From NCBI GenBank assembly GCA_016296435.1, contig JAEDJI010000037.1, positions 1-7,621 on the forward strand: 7,621 nt of DNA, in the 5' to 3' direction. Every line of letters begins with the position of its first letter. Within the stretch, counting starts at the first letter, position 1. This document shows positions 1 to 7,416 of this stretch, piece after piece. This stretch comes from Bacilli bacterium (lineage in GTDB: Bacteria > Bacillota_I > Bacilli_A > RF39 > UBA660). A program made the translations under genes and the position numbers. The notes below the pieces were generated by a model. It made no database searches. It was not told the origin of the DNA and saw nothing but the letters and a program-made list of their open reading frames with translations.

Positions 1-39
1 GACCCTTTTCACTTAACTGTGTCTGACGTGGTTAATTAA
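1..39 (+). CDS. Possible C-terminal tail of an upstream gene (partial)
   Basis: Frame 1 is open from the window edge to a TAA at 37-39 and would encode DPFHLTVSDVVN. The other two + frames stop at 14-16 and 24-26. A terminator follows directly, which fits the end of a gene. In many Bacillota hemW precedes hrcA, but twelve residues are too few to assign a family and the tail does not clearly resemble HemW. Positions 1-30 are about 47% GC (14 of 30), well above the surroundings, so the edge of a mobile element is an alternative. Confidence 0.25.
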   Translation, partial: DPFHLTVSDVVN

Positions 40-49
40 TTAAAAAAAT

Positions 50-84
50 AGACTTAATCATCTAAAAAAATGATTAAGTTTTTT
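50..84 (+). terminator. Rho-independent terminator upstream of the heat-shock operon
   Basis: The arms at 50-61 and 70-81 pair over 12 bp (one G-T wobble) around an 8-nt loop. The core arms are ACTTAATCA and TGATTAAGT. A run of six T (79-84) follows and a run of seven A (42-48) precedes, so it could work in both directions. It separates whatever lies upstream from the hrcA promoter, so the chaperone operon probably starts as an independent transcription unit. Confidence 0.8.
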
Positions 85-91
85 ATTAATG

Positions 92-118
92 TAAAAAAAA
101 TAAAAAAAATAAAAAAAA
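92..118. repeat. Three perfect tandem TAAAAAAAA units (phased A-tracts)
   Basis: The 9-bp unit TAAAAAAAA occurs three times without interruption and ends directly at the first CIRCE half-site. The A8 tracts are spaced 9 bp apart, close to one helical turn. They lie 14 to 40 bp upstream of the -35 box. Phased A-tracts are known to bend DNA, and AT-rich DNA near this position can act as an UP element; both roles are inferred here. The tract could also change length by replication slippage. Confidence 0.85.
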
Positions 119-145
119 TTAGCACTCATATATTGACAATGCCAA
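119..145 (+). promoter_or_regulatory. Upstream CIRCE-like operator (imperfect)
   Basis: The left arm TTAGCACTC (119-127) is a perfect CIRCE half. After a 9-bp spacer the right arm is CAATGCCAA (137-145), matching GAGTGCTAA at 6 of 9 positions. The element therefore has 15 of 18 consensus positions at canonical spacing. Its spacer and right arm contain the -35 hexamer TTGACA (133-138); the first mismatch, C at 137, is also the C of that hexamer, so the two sites constrain each other. HrcA bound here would cover the -35 region. It may be a weaker second operator or a decayed copy. Confidence 0.65.
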
Positions 146-161
146 CATATAATATTATAAT
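133..161 (+). promoter_or_regulatory. Sigma-A promoter of the hrcA-grpE-dnaK-pepF-dnaJ operon
   Basis: Consensus -35 TTGACA (133-138) and consensus -10 TATAAT (156-161) are separated by the ideal 17 bp. The expected transcription start is near 167-169, at the edge of the downstream CIRCE element. A second TATAAT at 148-153 is only 9 bp from the -35 box and is not usable with it. A perfect vegetative promoter overlapped by operators fits repressor control, with high output once HrcA leaves, and argues against an alternative heat-shock sigma factor. Confidence 0.9.
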
Positions 162-165
162 GATA

Positions 166-191
166 TTAGCACTAAGGAATTAGAGTGCTAA
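166..191 (+). promoter_or_regulatory. Main CIRCE operator of the hrcA operon, one base short
   Basis: TTAGCACT (166-173), a 9-base stretch, then GAGTGCTAA (183-191) match the HrcA-binding CIRCE inverted repeat TTAGCACTC-N9-GAGTGCTAA. The final C of the left arm is missing, so the distance between the paired 8-bp arms is 10 rather than 11 bases. The element covers the predicted transcription start and runs into the hrcA ribosome binding site. Bound HrcA would block initiation, and the repeat would also lie at the 5' end of the mRNA. Confidence 0.9.
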
Positions 192-197
192 AGGAGG
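190..197 (+). promoter_or_regulatory. Ribosome binding site that fixes the hrcA start
   Basis: AAAGGAGG lies 5 nt before the ATG at 203, which is ideal spacing. A GTG at 185 is in frame but lies upstream of this site and inside the CIRCE right arm, so it cannot use it. The first two bases overlap the end of the CIRCE arm. Confidence 0.9.
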
Positions 198-202
198 TTA
201 AT

Positions 203-1186
203 ATGCTAACTTCGAGACAAGAAAAAATACTACAACTTATTGTTGATGAGTATGTTAAAAGTGTTAATCCTGTTGGTTCTAAACTAATATGTGATGAGCT
301 TAATTGTTCTAGTGCTACTGTTAGAAATGATATGTCCATTCTTGAAGATCTTGGTTATCTTGAAAAGACTCATGTTTCCAGTGGTAGAATACCAAGTGAA
401 ATGGGATATCGTTATTATGTGGATAATTTAATGGAACCTAAGAAGATGAATGGTGATGACTTATTAAAATTACAACTTATATTTAATAATAATAAATTAG
501 ATATGCCTGATGTAATAAAAAAGAGTCTTGCTATTATATCTGAACTTACTGATTATACATCAGTAGTACTTGGTTCAAAATCCAATGAGAATAAGTTACA
601 AAAAGTTGAGGTTCTTCCTCTTGTAGATTCTAAACTTCTTGCTATAATAGTAACTGATAAAGGGCATGTAGAACATAAGAATATATCTATTTCTGGTGTT
701 TGTATTGAGGAGGTTCAAAAAACTGTTGAACTTATTAATAAATTGCTTATTGGTACTCCGATTGATGAAATAAATAAAAAATTAGAGTTTGAAGTAAAAC
801 CAATAATTAATCAATATGTAATGCAACACGAAATAATATATAATGCTTTTTATAATGTATTTAGTGATATAGTTTCTAAGAATGATATGTCATTTGTAGG
901 AAAGACTAATATTTTGAATCAACCAGAATTTAACAATGTTGAAAAGATTAAGAATCTTCTTAATAAATTTGAGGATAGTTCTTTATTTGAATCAGTTGAA
1001 GAGGATGATAATGATATAAATATTTATATTGGAAAAGAATCTAAATTAGATGATGATGTTACTGTTATTAAAACTAAATATAAAACAAATACTGATGAAG
1101 GTACAATAGCAGTAATAGGTCCAAAAAGGATGGAATATGATCGTGTCGTATCTCTTCTTGGTTATATAAAAGAACATCTTAAGTGA
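203..1186 (+). CDS. hrcA: Heat-inducible transcription repressor HrcA
   Basis: HrcA is a dimeric cytosolic repressor that binds CIRCE and shuts off class I heat-shock genes; its activity is normally supported by the GroE chaperonin. The protein is 327 aa from ATG 203, close to the usual length of about 340. Residues 1-77 form the N-terminal winged-helix region, with the family signatures PVGSK, SSATVRNDM, LEDLGYLEK, SSGRIPSEMGYR and YYVDNL. The rest is the GAF-like and dimerisation part, ending in LLGYIKEHLK. ATG 203 is preferred over the in-frame GTG at 185 because of the ribosome binding site at 190-197. It is first in the operon, 10 bp before grpE, and is autoregulated through the two CIRCE-like sites. 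It ends in TGA. The family assignment is firm. Confidence 0.97.
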   Translation: MLTSRQEKILQLIVDEYVKSVNPVGSKLICDELNCSSATVRNDMSILEDLGYLEKTHVSSGRIPSEMGYRYYVDNLMEPKKMNGDDLLKLQLIFNNNKLDMPDVIKKSLAIISELTDYTSVVLGSKSNENKLQKVEVLPLVDSKLLAIIVTDKGHVEHKNISISGVCIEEVQKTVELINKLLIGTPIDEINKKLEFEVKPIINQYVMQHEIIYNAFYNVFSDIVSKNDMSFVGKTNILNQPEFNNVEKIKNLLNKFEDSSLFESVEEDDNDINIYIGKESKLDDDVTVIKTKYKTNTDEGTIAVIGPKRMEYDRVVSLLGYIKEHLK

Positions 1187-1196
1187 GGGAGGAATA

Positions 1197-1709
1197 ATGG
1201 AAGAAAACAAAGAAATAGAAAAAGAAATAGAACTAGAAAAGGTTAAAAAACATAAACCTAATAAGAATGAAGAAATACAACTTCTTAAGGAAAAAATTGA
1301 ATCTTTAAATAATGAGGTTCTTCGTAGTAAGGCAGATTTAATAAATTATCGTAAAAGAAAAGATGAAGAGACTTCTAGTTTATTGAAATTTTGCAATGGT
1401 GATTTAATATTGTCACTTCTTACTGTTGTAGATAATTTTGAAAGGGCTCTTATTTTAGATGATGAGGCTTTTAAGAGTTATCTTGATGGTTTTAAACTTA
1501 TTTATAATCAAATTATTGATATATTAAATAGTTATGAAGTAAAAGAGATTGAAGCACTTGATAAGGTGTTTGATCCTATGTATCATCAAAGTGTTGCTAC
1601 TAAGAAAGATGAAAGTAAAGAGTCTGGTATAGTACTTGAAGTATTTAAAAAAGGATATACATATAAAGACAAAGTTTTACGACCAGCAATGGTTATAATA
1701 AATGAATAA
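1197..1709 (+). CDS. grpE: Nucleotide exchange factor GrpE (Hsp70 cofactor)
   Basis: GrpE is a cytosolic dimer that releases ADP from DnaK and so resets the Hsp70 cycle. The 170-aa protein is slightly short for the family. Residues 1-60 are charged and predicted to form the long helical coiled-coil stalk (many E/K, then SKADLINYRKRKDEE). The family core follows: LLTVVDNFERAL (74-85), FDPMYHQSVA (125-134) and GYTYKDKVLRPAMVIIN (153-169), the last being the conserved C-terminal beta-domain signature. GAGGGAGG (1185-1192) lies 4 nt before the start and overlaps the hrcA TGA, suggesting translational coupling. It sits directly before its partner dnaK. Confidence 0.97.
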   Translation: MEENKEIEKEIELEKVKKHKPNKNEEIQLLKEKIESLNNEVLRSKADLINYRKRKDEETSSLLKFCNGDLILSLLTVVDNFERALILDDEAFKSYLDGFKLIYNQIIDILNSYEVKEIEALDKVFDPMYHQSVATKKDESKESGIVLEVFKKGYTYKDKVLRPAMVIINE

Positions 1710-1726
1710 AAGTTAAAAATAAATAT

Positions 1727-3552
<1,826 letters not shown>

Positions 3553-3557
3553 TTATT

Positions 3558-3583
3558 TAGGGGAAGTCATTAGACTTCCCTTA
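3558..3583 (+). terminator. dnaK-pepF intergenic hairpin (attenuator or mRNA-stability stem)
   Basis: GGGAAGTC (3561-3568), the loop ATTA and GACTTCCC (3573-3580) make a perfect 8-bp stem, extendable by three weaker pairs to 3558-3583. It starts 5 bp after the dnaK stop. The following bases, TTATATATAA, are not a U-tract, so full intrinsic termination is unlikely. Likely roles, inferred, are partial termination or a 3' barrier protecting a dnaK message, either of which would lower pepF and dnaJ output relative to dnaK. It ends 12 bp before the pepF ribosome binding site. Confidence 0.6.
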
Positions 3584-3605
3584 TATATAATATATAGGAG
3601 AGATT

Positions 3606-5402
3606 ATGGAAAAAATTAAACAAAGATGTGAAATAGATGATTCTTATAAATGGGATTTATCTAAAATTTATAGTAGTAATGATGAGATAAAGAGTGATCT
3701 TAATAGGGTTTTACTATTAACAGAAGAGTTATGTTCTTATGAAGGACATCTTCTTACTAGTAGTACTAATCTCCTTGATGCAATAAATAAATATTATGAG
3801 GTAATGAGACTTATTGATAAGTTAGTTGTTTATGCTAATATGAAACATCATGAGGATATGTCTATTAATTCAAATCTTGCTCTAGTAAAAAGAATTGACA
3901 GTGTTTGTGATAAAGTATTTTCTGATATATCATTTTTTACACCTGAACTTCTTAAGAGTGATTATAGCTTAATAGATAGTTATATGAAAGAAAATGAAGA
4001 ATTAAAAAAGTATTATTTTGTTCTTAAAGATACATTTAGGACTAAGGAACATACTTTAACTAAGGAGATTGAAACATTACTAGCATCTTTGGGAGAAATT
4101 TTTAGGAATCCTTCGGATACTTTTGATATGATTGATGATGTTGATATGAAATTTTCTAATATAAAGGATTCTTCTTCTAATGTTGTTGAACTAAATAATA
4201 GTAATTATTCTAAGTATATTGAGTCAACTGACAGAAGAGTTCGTCATGATGCATTTTATTCTATGTATAATAGTTATGATAGTTTAAAGAATACTATATC
4301 ATCAACATATAAGGGTAATTTAAAAGTTGATAGTTTTCTTGCTCATACTAGGAAATATGATAGTCCTATGCAGATGAGTTTAGATGATGATAATATTAGT
4401 GTTGGATTATATAATAAGCTTATTGATACGGTTAATAAAAGAATTGATTTACTTCATGATTATATGAGTGTTAGAAAAAACATTCTTGGTTTAGATGAGA
4501 TGCATATGTATGATTTGCATGTACCTTTAATAAAAGATATAAATAAAAACTATACTTATTTTGAGGCGAAACAGTTAATAATTGAAGCATTAAAACCACT
4601 TGGAGACTCTTATATAAAAGATTTAACTAATTTATTTAATAGTAAGTGTATTGATGTTTATAATAATAAAAATAAAAGAAGTGGTGCTTATTCATGGGGA
4701 TCTTATGATACATTACCATATGTTCTTCTTAATTTTGAGGGATCTTTTAATGATGTATCTACTATTGCACATGAACTTGGTCATTGTATGCATAGTTTTT
4801 ATTCCAATAAGAATAAAGAATATCATGATGCATCTTATCCTATTTTTCTAGCAGAGATTGCTTCGACAGTTAATGAGATACTTTTAAATAGATATTGTTA
4901 TTTAAATGCCAAGGATAAGAATGAAAAGTTATATTATTTGAATAATTTAATGGAACATATTAGGACTACTTTATATAGACAAACACAATTTGCAGAGTTT
5001 GAAAAAATTGTTCACACTAAGACATTTAATGATGAAGTATTAACCTGTGATGATTTATGCAATATATATTATGATTTAAATAAGAAATATTACGGAGATA
5101 GTGTCGTAAGTGATGATATAATCAAATTAGAATGGGCAAGAATTCCACATTTTTATAATAGTTTTTATGTTTATAAGTATGCAACTGGTATATCCATTGC
5201 TTGTAGAATAGCTAGTGATATACTTAATAATAAAGAGAATGCAGTAGCTAATTATATGAAGTTTTTATCTAGTGGAGGATGTGATTATCCACTCGAAATA
5301 TTAAAGAGTGTTGGTATAGATATTGAAAATGATTCTACTATTGATGATGCACTTGATATGTTTGGTGAAGCGTTAAATGAATTTAAAAAATTAATAAAAT
5401 GA
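3606..5402 (+). CDS. pepF: Oligoendopeptidase F (peptidase family M3)
   Basis: This is a zinc metallopeptidase of the M3B oligoendopeptidase F type; characterised members are cytosolic and cut short peptides rather than folded proteins. The protein is 598 aa, the usual size. The N-terminus has the family WDLSKIY motif (W16). The catalytic part has [14 protein letters not shown], then the zinc motif HELGH (389-393: H389 and H393 ligands, E390 catalytic), the third ligand probably E417 in AEIAST, and the C-terminal [19 protein letters not shown] (510-528). No signal peptide is seen. AGGAGA at 3596-3601 lies 4 nt before the ATG. The gene sits between dnaK and dnaJ, with only 13 bp to dnaJ, and no separate promoter is visible, so it is probably co-transcribed under HrcA control. 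Such a position is unusual. It ends in TGA. The exact substrates are unknown, and the symbol follows the family. Confidence 0.95.
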   Translation: MEKIKQRCEIDDSYKWDLSKIYSSNDEIKSDLNRVLLLTEELCSYEGHLLTSSTNLLDAINKYYEVMRLIDKLVVYANMKHHEDMSINSNLALVKRIDSVCDKVFSDISFFTPELLKSDYSLIDSYMKENEELKKYYFVLKDTFRTKEHTLTKEIETLLASLGEIFRNPSDTFDMIDDVDMKFSNIKDSSSNVVELNNSNYSKYIESTDRRVRHDAFYSMYNSYDSLKNTISSTYKGNLKVDSFLAHTRKYDSPMQMSLDDDNISVGLYNKLIDTVNKRIDLLHDYMSVRKNILGLDEMHMYDLHVPLIKDINKNYTYFEAKQLIIEALKPLGDSYIKDLTNLFNSKCIDVYNNKNKRSGAYSWGSYDTLPYVLLNFEGSFNDVSTIAHELGHCMHSFYSNKNKEYHDASYPIFLAEIASTVNEILLNRYCYLNAKDKNEKLYYLNNLMEHIRTTLYRQTQFAEFEKIVHTKTFNDEVLTCDDLCNIYYDLNKKYYGDSVVSDDIIKLEWARIPHFYNSFYVYKYATGISIACRIASDILNNKENAVANYMKFLSSGGCDYPLEILKSVGIDIENDSTIDDALDMFGEALNEFKKLIK

Positions 5403-5415
5403 AAGAAGGAGTAGT

Positions 5416-6537
5416 ATGGCAAAGAGAGATTATTATGAAGTTCTTGGTGTAGATAAAAATGCAAGTGAATCTGATATAAAACTTGCATTTAGACGTCTTG
5501 CTAAGAAATATCATCCGGATGTTTCAAAAGAAGAGAATGCTTCTGAGAAGTTTAAAGAAGCACAGGAAGCGTATGCTGTTTTGTCTGATCCTGATAAACG
5601 TAAGAAATATGATCAATTTGGACATTCAGCATTTGAAGGACCTAATGGTAGTGCTGGAGGATTTGATTTTAATTTCCAAGATATAGATTTGGGTGATATT
5701 TTCGAAGATTTATTCGGAGGAATGGGAGGAAGTTTTGGTGGCTTCTCATCATTCGGCGGCTCAAGAAGACAAAGAAAATCACGTGGTAATGATTCGCTTT
5801 TAACTATGAATATTACATTTATGGAAGCAATTTTAGGTTGCAAAAAAGATATAGAGATAACTACTACTGAAAAGTGTAGTGCTTGTTCTGGTAAGGGCGG
5901 ATCTGGTGAGCATAATTGTGAAACGTGTCATGGAAGTGGAACAATTACTAAACAACAAAATACTATGTTTGGTAGTTTCTTATCTAAGACTACATGTCCT
6001 GATTGTAAAGGTAAAGGGGTTACTTATGATAAAGTATGTTCTAAGTGTCGTGGTAAAGGTGTAGAAAAAGTTCTTAAGAATATTACTGTTACTGTTCCTG
6101 AGGGAGTTGATACTGGTAATAGAGTTAGGTTATCTAATTTAGGCGAACCTTCACTTGATGGAGGAGAAAATGGTGATTTATATATTGAGTTTAAAGTAAA
6201 AGAACATGATTTTTATGAAAGACATGGTTCTGATTTAATACTTGAACTTCCTATTACTATTATTGAAGCAATATCTGGATGCAAAAAGGACATTAAGTTG
6301 CCTAGAGGAGTTGTTTCACTTACTATACCATCTGGTAGTGAATCAGGAGATGTTCTTAGAATAAAAGGAAAAGGTGTAAAGGATCCTAATTATTCTAACT
6401 ATGGAGATTTTTATGTTAGGTTGAAAGTAGTTATTCCGAAGAAGTTAACTCGAGAACAAAAGGAATTATTTGATAAGTTATCTAAGACTGATTTAAAGGA
6501 TAAGTCTATTGAAAAATATGAAAAATTTTTAAAATAA
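5416..6537 (+). CDS. dnaJ: Chaperone protein DnaJ (Hsp40, type I)
   Basis: DnaJ delivers substrates to DnaK and stimulates its ATPase in the cytosol. The protein is 373 aa and complete. The J domain (about 1-70) contains the essential HPD at 33-35 ([10 protein letters not shown]). A Gly/Phe-rich linker follows (about 75-118, rich in GGF and SFGG). The zinc-finger domain carries all four CxxCxGxG repeats (Cys pairs 154/157, 168/171, 194/197, 208/211). The C-terminal substrate-binding and dimerisation domains follow (from [14 protein letters not shown] onward). AGAAGGAG (5404-5411) lies 4 nt before ATG 5416 and only 1 bp after the pepF TGA, so translation of the two genes is likely coupled. It is the last gene of the operon, and a terminator stem begins within its TAA. 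Confidence 0.98.
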   Translation: MAKRDYYEVLGVDKNASESDIKLAFRRLAKKYHPDVSKEENASEKFKEAQEAYAVLSDPDKRKKYDQFGHSAFEGPNGSAGGFDFNFQDIDLGDIFEDLFGGMGGSFGGFSSFGGSRRQRKSRGNDSLLTMNITFMEAILGCKKDIEITTTEKCSACSGKGGSGEHNCETCHGSGTITKQQNTMFGSFLSKTTCPDCKGKGVTYDKVCSKCRGKGVEKVLKNITVTVPEGVDTGNRVRLSNLGEPSLDGGENGDLYIEFKVKEHDFYERHGSDLILELPITIIEAISGCKKDIKLPRGVVSLTIPSGSESGDVLRIKGKGVKDPNYSNYGDFYVRLKVVIPKKLTREQKELFDKLSKTDLKDKSIEKYEKFLK

Positions 6538-6562
6538 AGTATCTAGTAATAGATGCTTTTTT
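6536..6562 (+). terminator. Rho-independent terminator of the heat-shock operon
   Basis: The arms at 6536-6545 and 6550-6559 form 10 bp (one wobble, outer pairs A-T) closed by a GUAA tetraloop of the stable GNRA type. Six T follow at 6557-6562. The stem starts inside the dnaJ stop codon, so ribosomes finishing dnaJ would sit next to it. Confidence 0.85.
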
Positions 6563-6640
6563 AAAAAAAGTATAAATTTATATAAAATATATATGATAAG
6601 AAAAATGATTTCAAAATACAGTTTTGATACTTTTAAGTAA
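6563..6640. other. AT-rich spacer between two terminators, no supported gene
   Basis: This stretch is nearly all A and T. The only open frame is a 15-codon one (6593-6640, MIRKMISKYSFDTFK) with no ribosome binding site, ending exactly where the next terminator stem begins. I see no good promoter and no RNA gene. Confidence 0.5.
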
Positions 6641-6677
6641 TAAAAAAGAATCAATTTTAAAAATTGGTTCTTTTTTA
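6641..6677. terminator. Strong bidirectional terminator
   Basis: The arms at 6641-6657 and 6661-6677 can pair over 17 bp with a single G-T wobble; the core is GAATCAATTT against AAATTGGTTC. There is an A6 run at 6642-6647 and a T6 run at 6671-6676, giving a U-tract on either strand. On the + strand it backs up the dnaJ terminator. On the - strand it could end a transcript coming from about 6870 leftward. Confidence 0.85.
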
Positions 6678-6932
6678 TATAAATTATATTGGTTTTAAAA
6701 AAATATTTTGTGAAGAGAGATTAATTATATGATATTATCAAGTATATAAAAAAACTTACATTTTAGGTAATAAAATGCAAAAACACTTAATATTTCCATT
6801 TGAAGTAAAAAAATGAATGTTATTTTATCATTTCTAAGCAACATCTATTCTTTTTAGTTATACTTAATATATTATTTTTCTTATATGTAGTAAATATTTA
6901 TTATTAATTATTAATTAAGATTTAACTATGTT
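6678..6932. other. AT-rich intergenic region, no convincing gene
   Basis: About 255 bp with very low GC separate the chaperone operon from the prepilin genes. Visible items are a perfect 7-bp inverted repeat, CATTTTA (6759-6765) and TAAAATG (6771-6777), and a 39-codon minus-strand ORF (6844 to 6725). That ORF encodes a hydrophobic peptide with no good ribosome binding site. A weak minus-strand promoter-like pair (TTTACT, 17 bp, TATATT) lies upstream of it. None is enough to call a gene or small RNA. Confidence 0.5.
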
Positions 6933-6961
6933 AAGCAATTAGTCTTTACTATTGCTTTTTT
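6933..6961 (+). terminator. Intrinsic terminator just upstream of the prepilin genes
   Basis: AAGCAAT (6933-6939) pairs with ATTGCTT (6951-6957). Inside, AGT (6941-6943) pairs with ACT (6948-6950), with one bulged T (6940) and a CTTT loop. Six T follow at 6956-6961. The A-run needed for the opposite strand is absent, so it acts on + strand transcripts. No gene ends here, so it either insulates the pilin promoter, ends an unseen short transcript, or is a leader attenuator. Confidence 0.7.
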
Positions 6962-6980
6962 AATTGTTTTAAAGTACAAT
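6952..6980 (+). promoter_or_regulatory. Candidate promoter of the prepilin genes (weak)
   Basis: TTGCTT (6952-6957), 17 bp and TACAAT (6975-6980) match the sigma-A consensus at 8 of 12 positions and would start transcription near 6987, some 20 nt before the gene. TTGTTT (6964-6969), 16 bp and TATAAA (6986-6991) score equally. The choice between them is open, and in such AT-rich DNA chance matches are common. Confidence 0.3.
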
Positions 6981-6984
6981 TAAA
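6959..6984. repeat. Perfect 9-bp inverted repeat upstream of the prepilin gene
   Basis: TTTAATTGT (6959-6967) and ACAATTAAA (6976-6984) are exact reverse complements around an 8-base centre. The repeat overlaps the T-run of the preceding terminator and the candidate -10 box. It could be a dimeric regulator's operator, or an RNA hairpin that competes with the terminator. No known operator was recognised. Confidence 0.6.
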
Positions 6985-7009
6985 CTATAAAATAAAAGTA
7001 GGTGTTTAT

Positions 7010-7402
7010 ATGAATAATAAAGGGTTTACTTTAATTGAACTTATTGGGGTTATAGTACTTATTGCTATTGTTGGTATTGTTGCTTCTTTATCTATTGGTA
7101 ATTATACTAGTTATGGGTTTAGTACTATTAACGACCAACTTGATAAGCAACTTGTGCTATCTGCTAAAATGTATTATACAGATAATAAGGTTGAACTTAG
7201 AAAACTTGGTAATAAGATAATTAGTTATGAGACATTAAAGAGTAGTGGTTATATAACTAATGATATGGTTGATTATGATGGTAATTCTTGTGATAAGAGC
7301 TATGTTGTAGTTTATATGGAAGATAATAAATATAAGTATGCTGGTTGTATTATATGCGATAATGGTTATGTTAATTTAGTTAATAAAATGTGTAATAAAT
7401 AG
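7010..7402 (+). CDS. Type IV prepilin-like protein (N-terminal methylation motif)
   Basis: This is a small pilin or pseudopilin, expected to be cut by a prepilin peptidase and assembled into a type IV pilus or competence-type pseudopilus across the membrane. The protein is 130 aa. The leader MNNKG is followed by the class III motif FTLIE, with cleavage after G5 and the key Glu at mature position +5 (residue 10). Residues 6-28 form the hydrophobic helix. The remaining globular part has four cysteines (94, 113, 116, 128), including a CIIC pair near the end, which could form disulfides outside the cell. AGGTG (7000-7004) lies 5 nt before the ATG. The next gene is a relative 14 bp downstream. Which pilus system it serves, and whether it is a major or minor pilin, cannot be told. 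Confidence 0.88.
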   Translation: MNNKGFTLIELIGVIVLIAIVGIVASLSIGNYTSYGFSTINDQLDKQLVLSAKMYYTDNKVELRKLGNKIISYETLKSSGYITNDMVDYDGNSCDKSYVVVYMEDNKYKYAGCIICDNGYVNLVNKMCNK

Positions 7403-7405
7403 GAG
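7401..7405 (+). promoter_or_regulatory. Distant ribosome binding site of the second prepilin gene
   Basis: AGGAG overlaps the TAG stop of the first prepilin gene and lies 11 nt before ATG 7417, longer than usual. Two out-of-frame ATGs (7407 and 7410) lie between and open a frame that stops at 7428-7430. ATG 7417 is the only start in its frame, since an in-frame TGA sits at 7408-7410. Confidence 0.6.
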
Positions 7406-7416
7406 TATGATGTGTT

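Noticed and set aside
185..202. GTG start for hrcA, adding six residues
   Set aside because: It lies inside the CIRCE arm and upstream of the ribosome binding site at 190-197; the ATG at 203 has ideal spacing and gives the family's normal N-terminus.
3586..3591. TATAAT resembling a promoter -10 box just before pepF
   Set aside because: No -35-like hexamer lies 16-18 bp upstream (that position is GAAGTC in the hairpin), and the leader would be too short to carry the ribosome binding site.
4651..4851. Overlapping 66-aa frame inside pepF, and similar short frames inside dnaJ (5483-5686, 5613-5843, 5879-6064) and across pepF-dnaJ (5285-5488)
   Set aside because: All lie in other frames of genes with clear family motifs and have no sign of independent coding.
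6593..6640. 15-codon ORF between the two terminators after dnaJ
   Set aside because: It has no ribosome binding site, is in very AT-rich sequence where short frames occur by chance, and matches nothing I recognise.
6678..7009. Possible riboswitch, tRNA or CRISPR array in the intergenic region
   Set aside because: No conserved riboswitch core, no tRNA-like cloverleaf and no regularly spaced repeats were seen.
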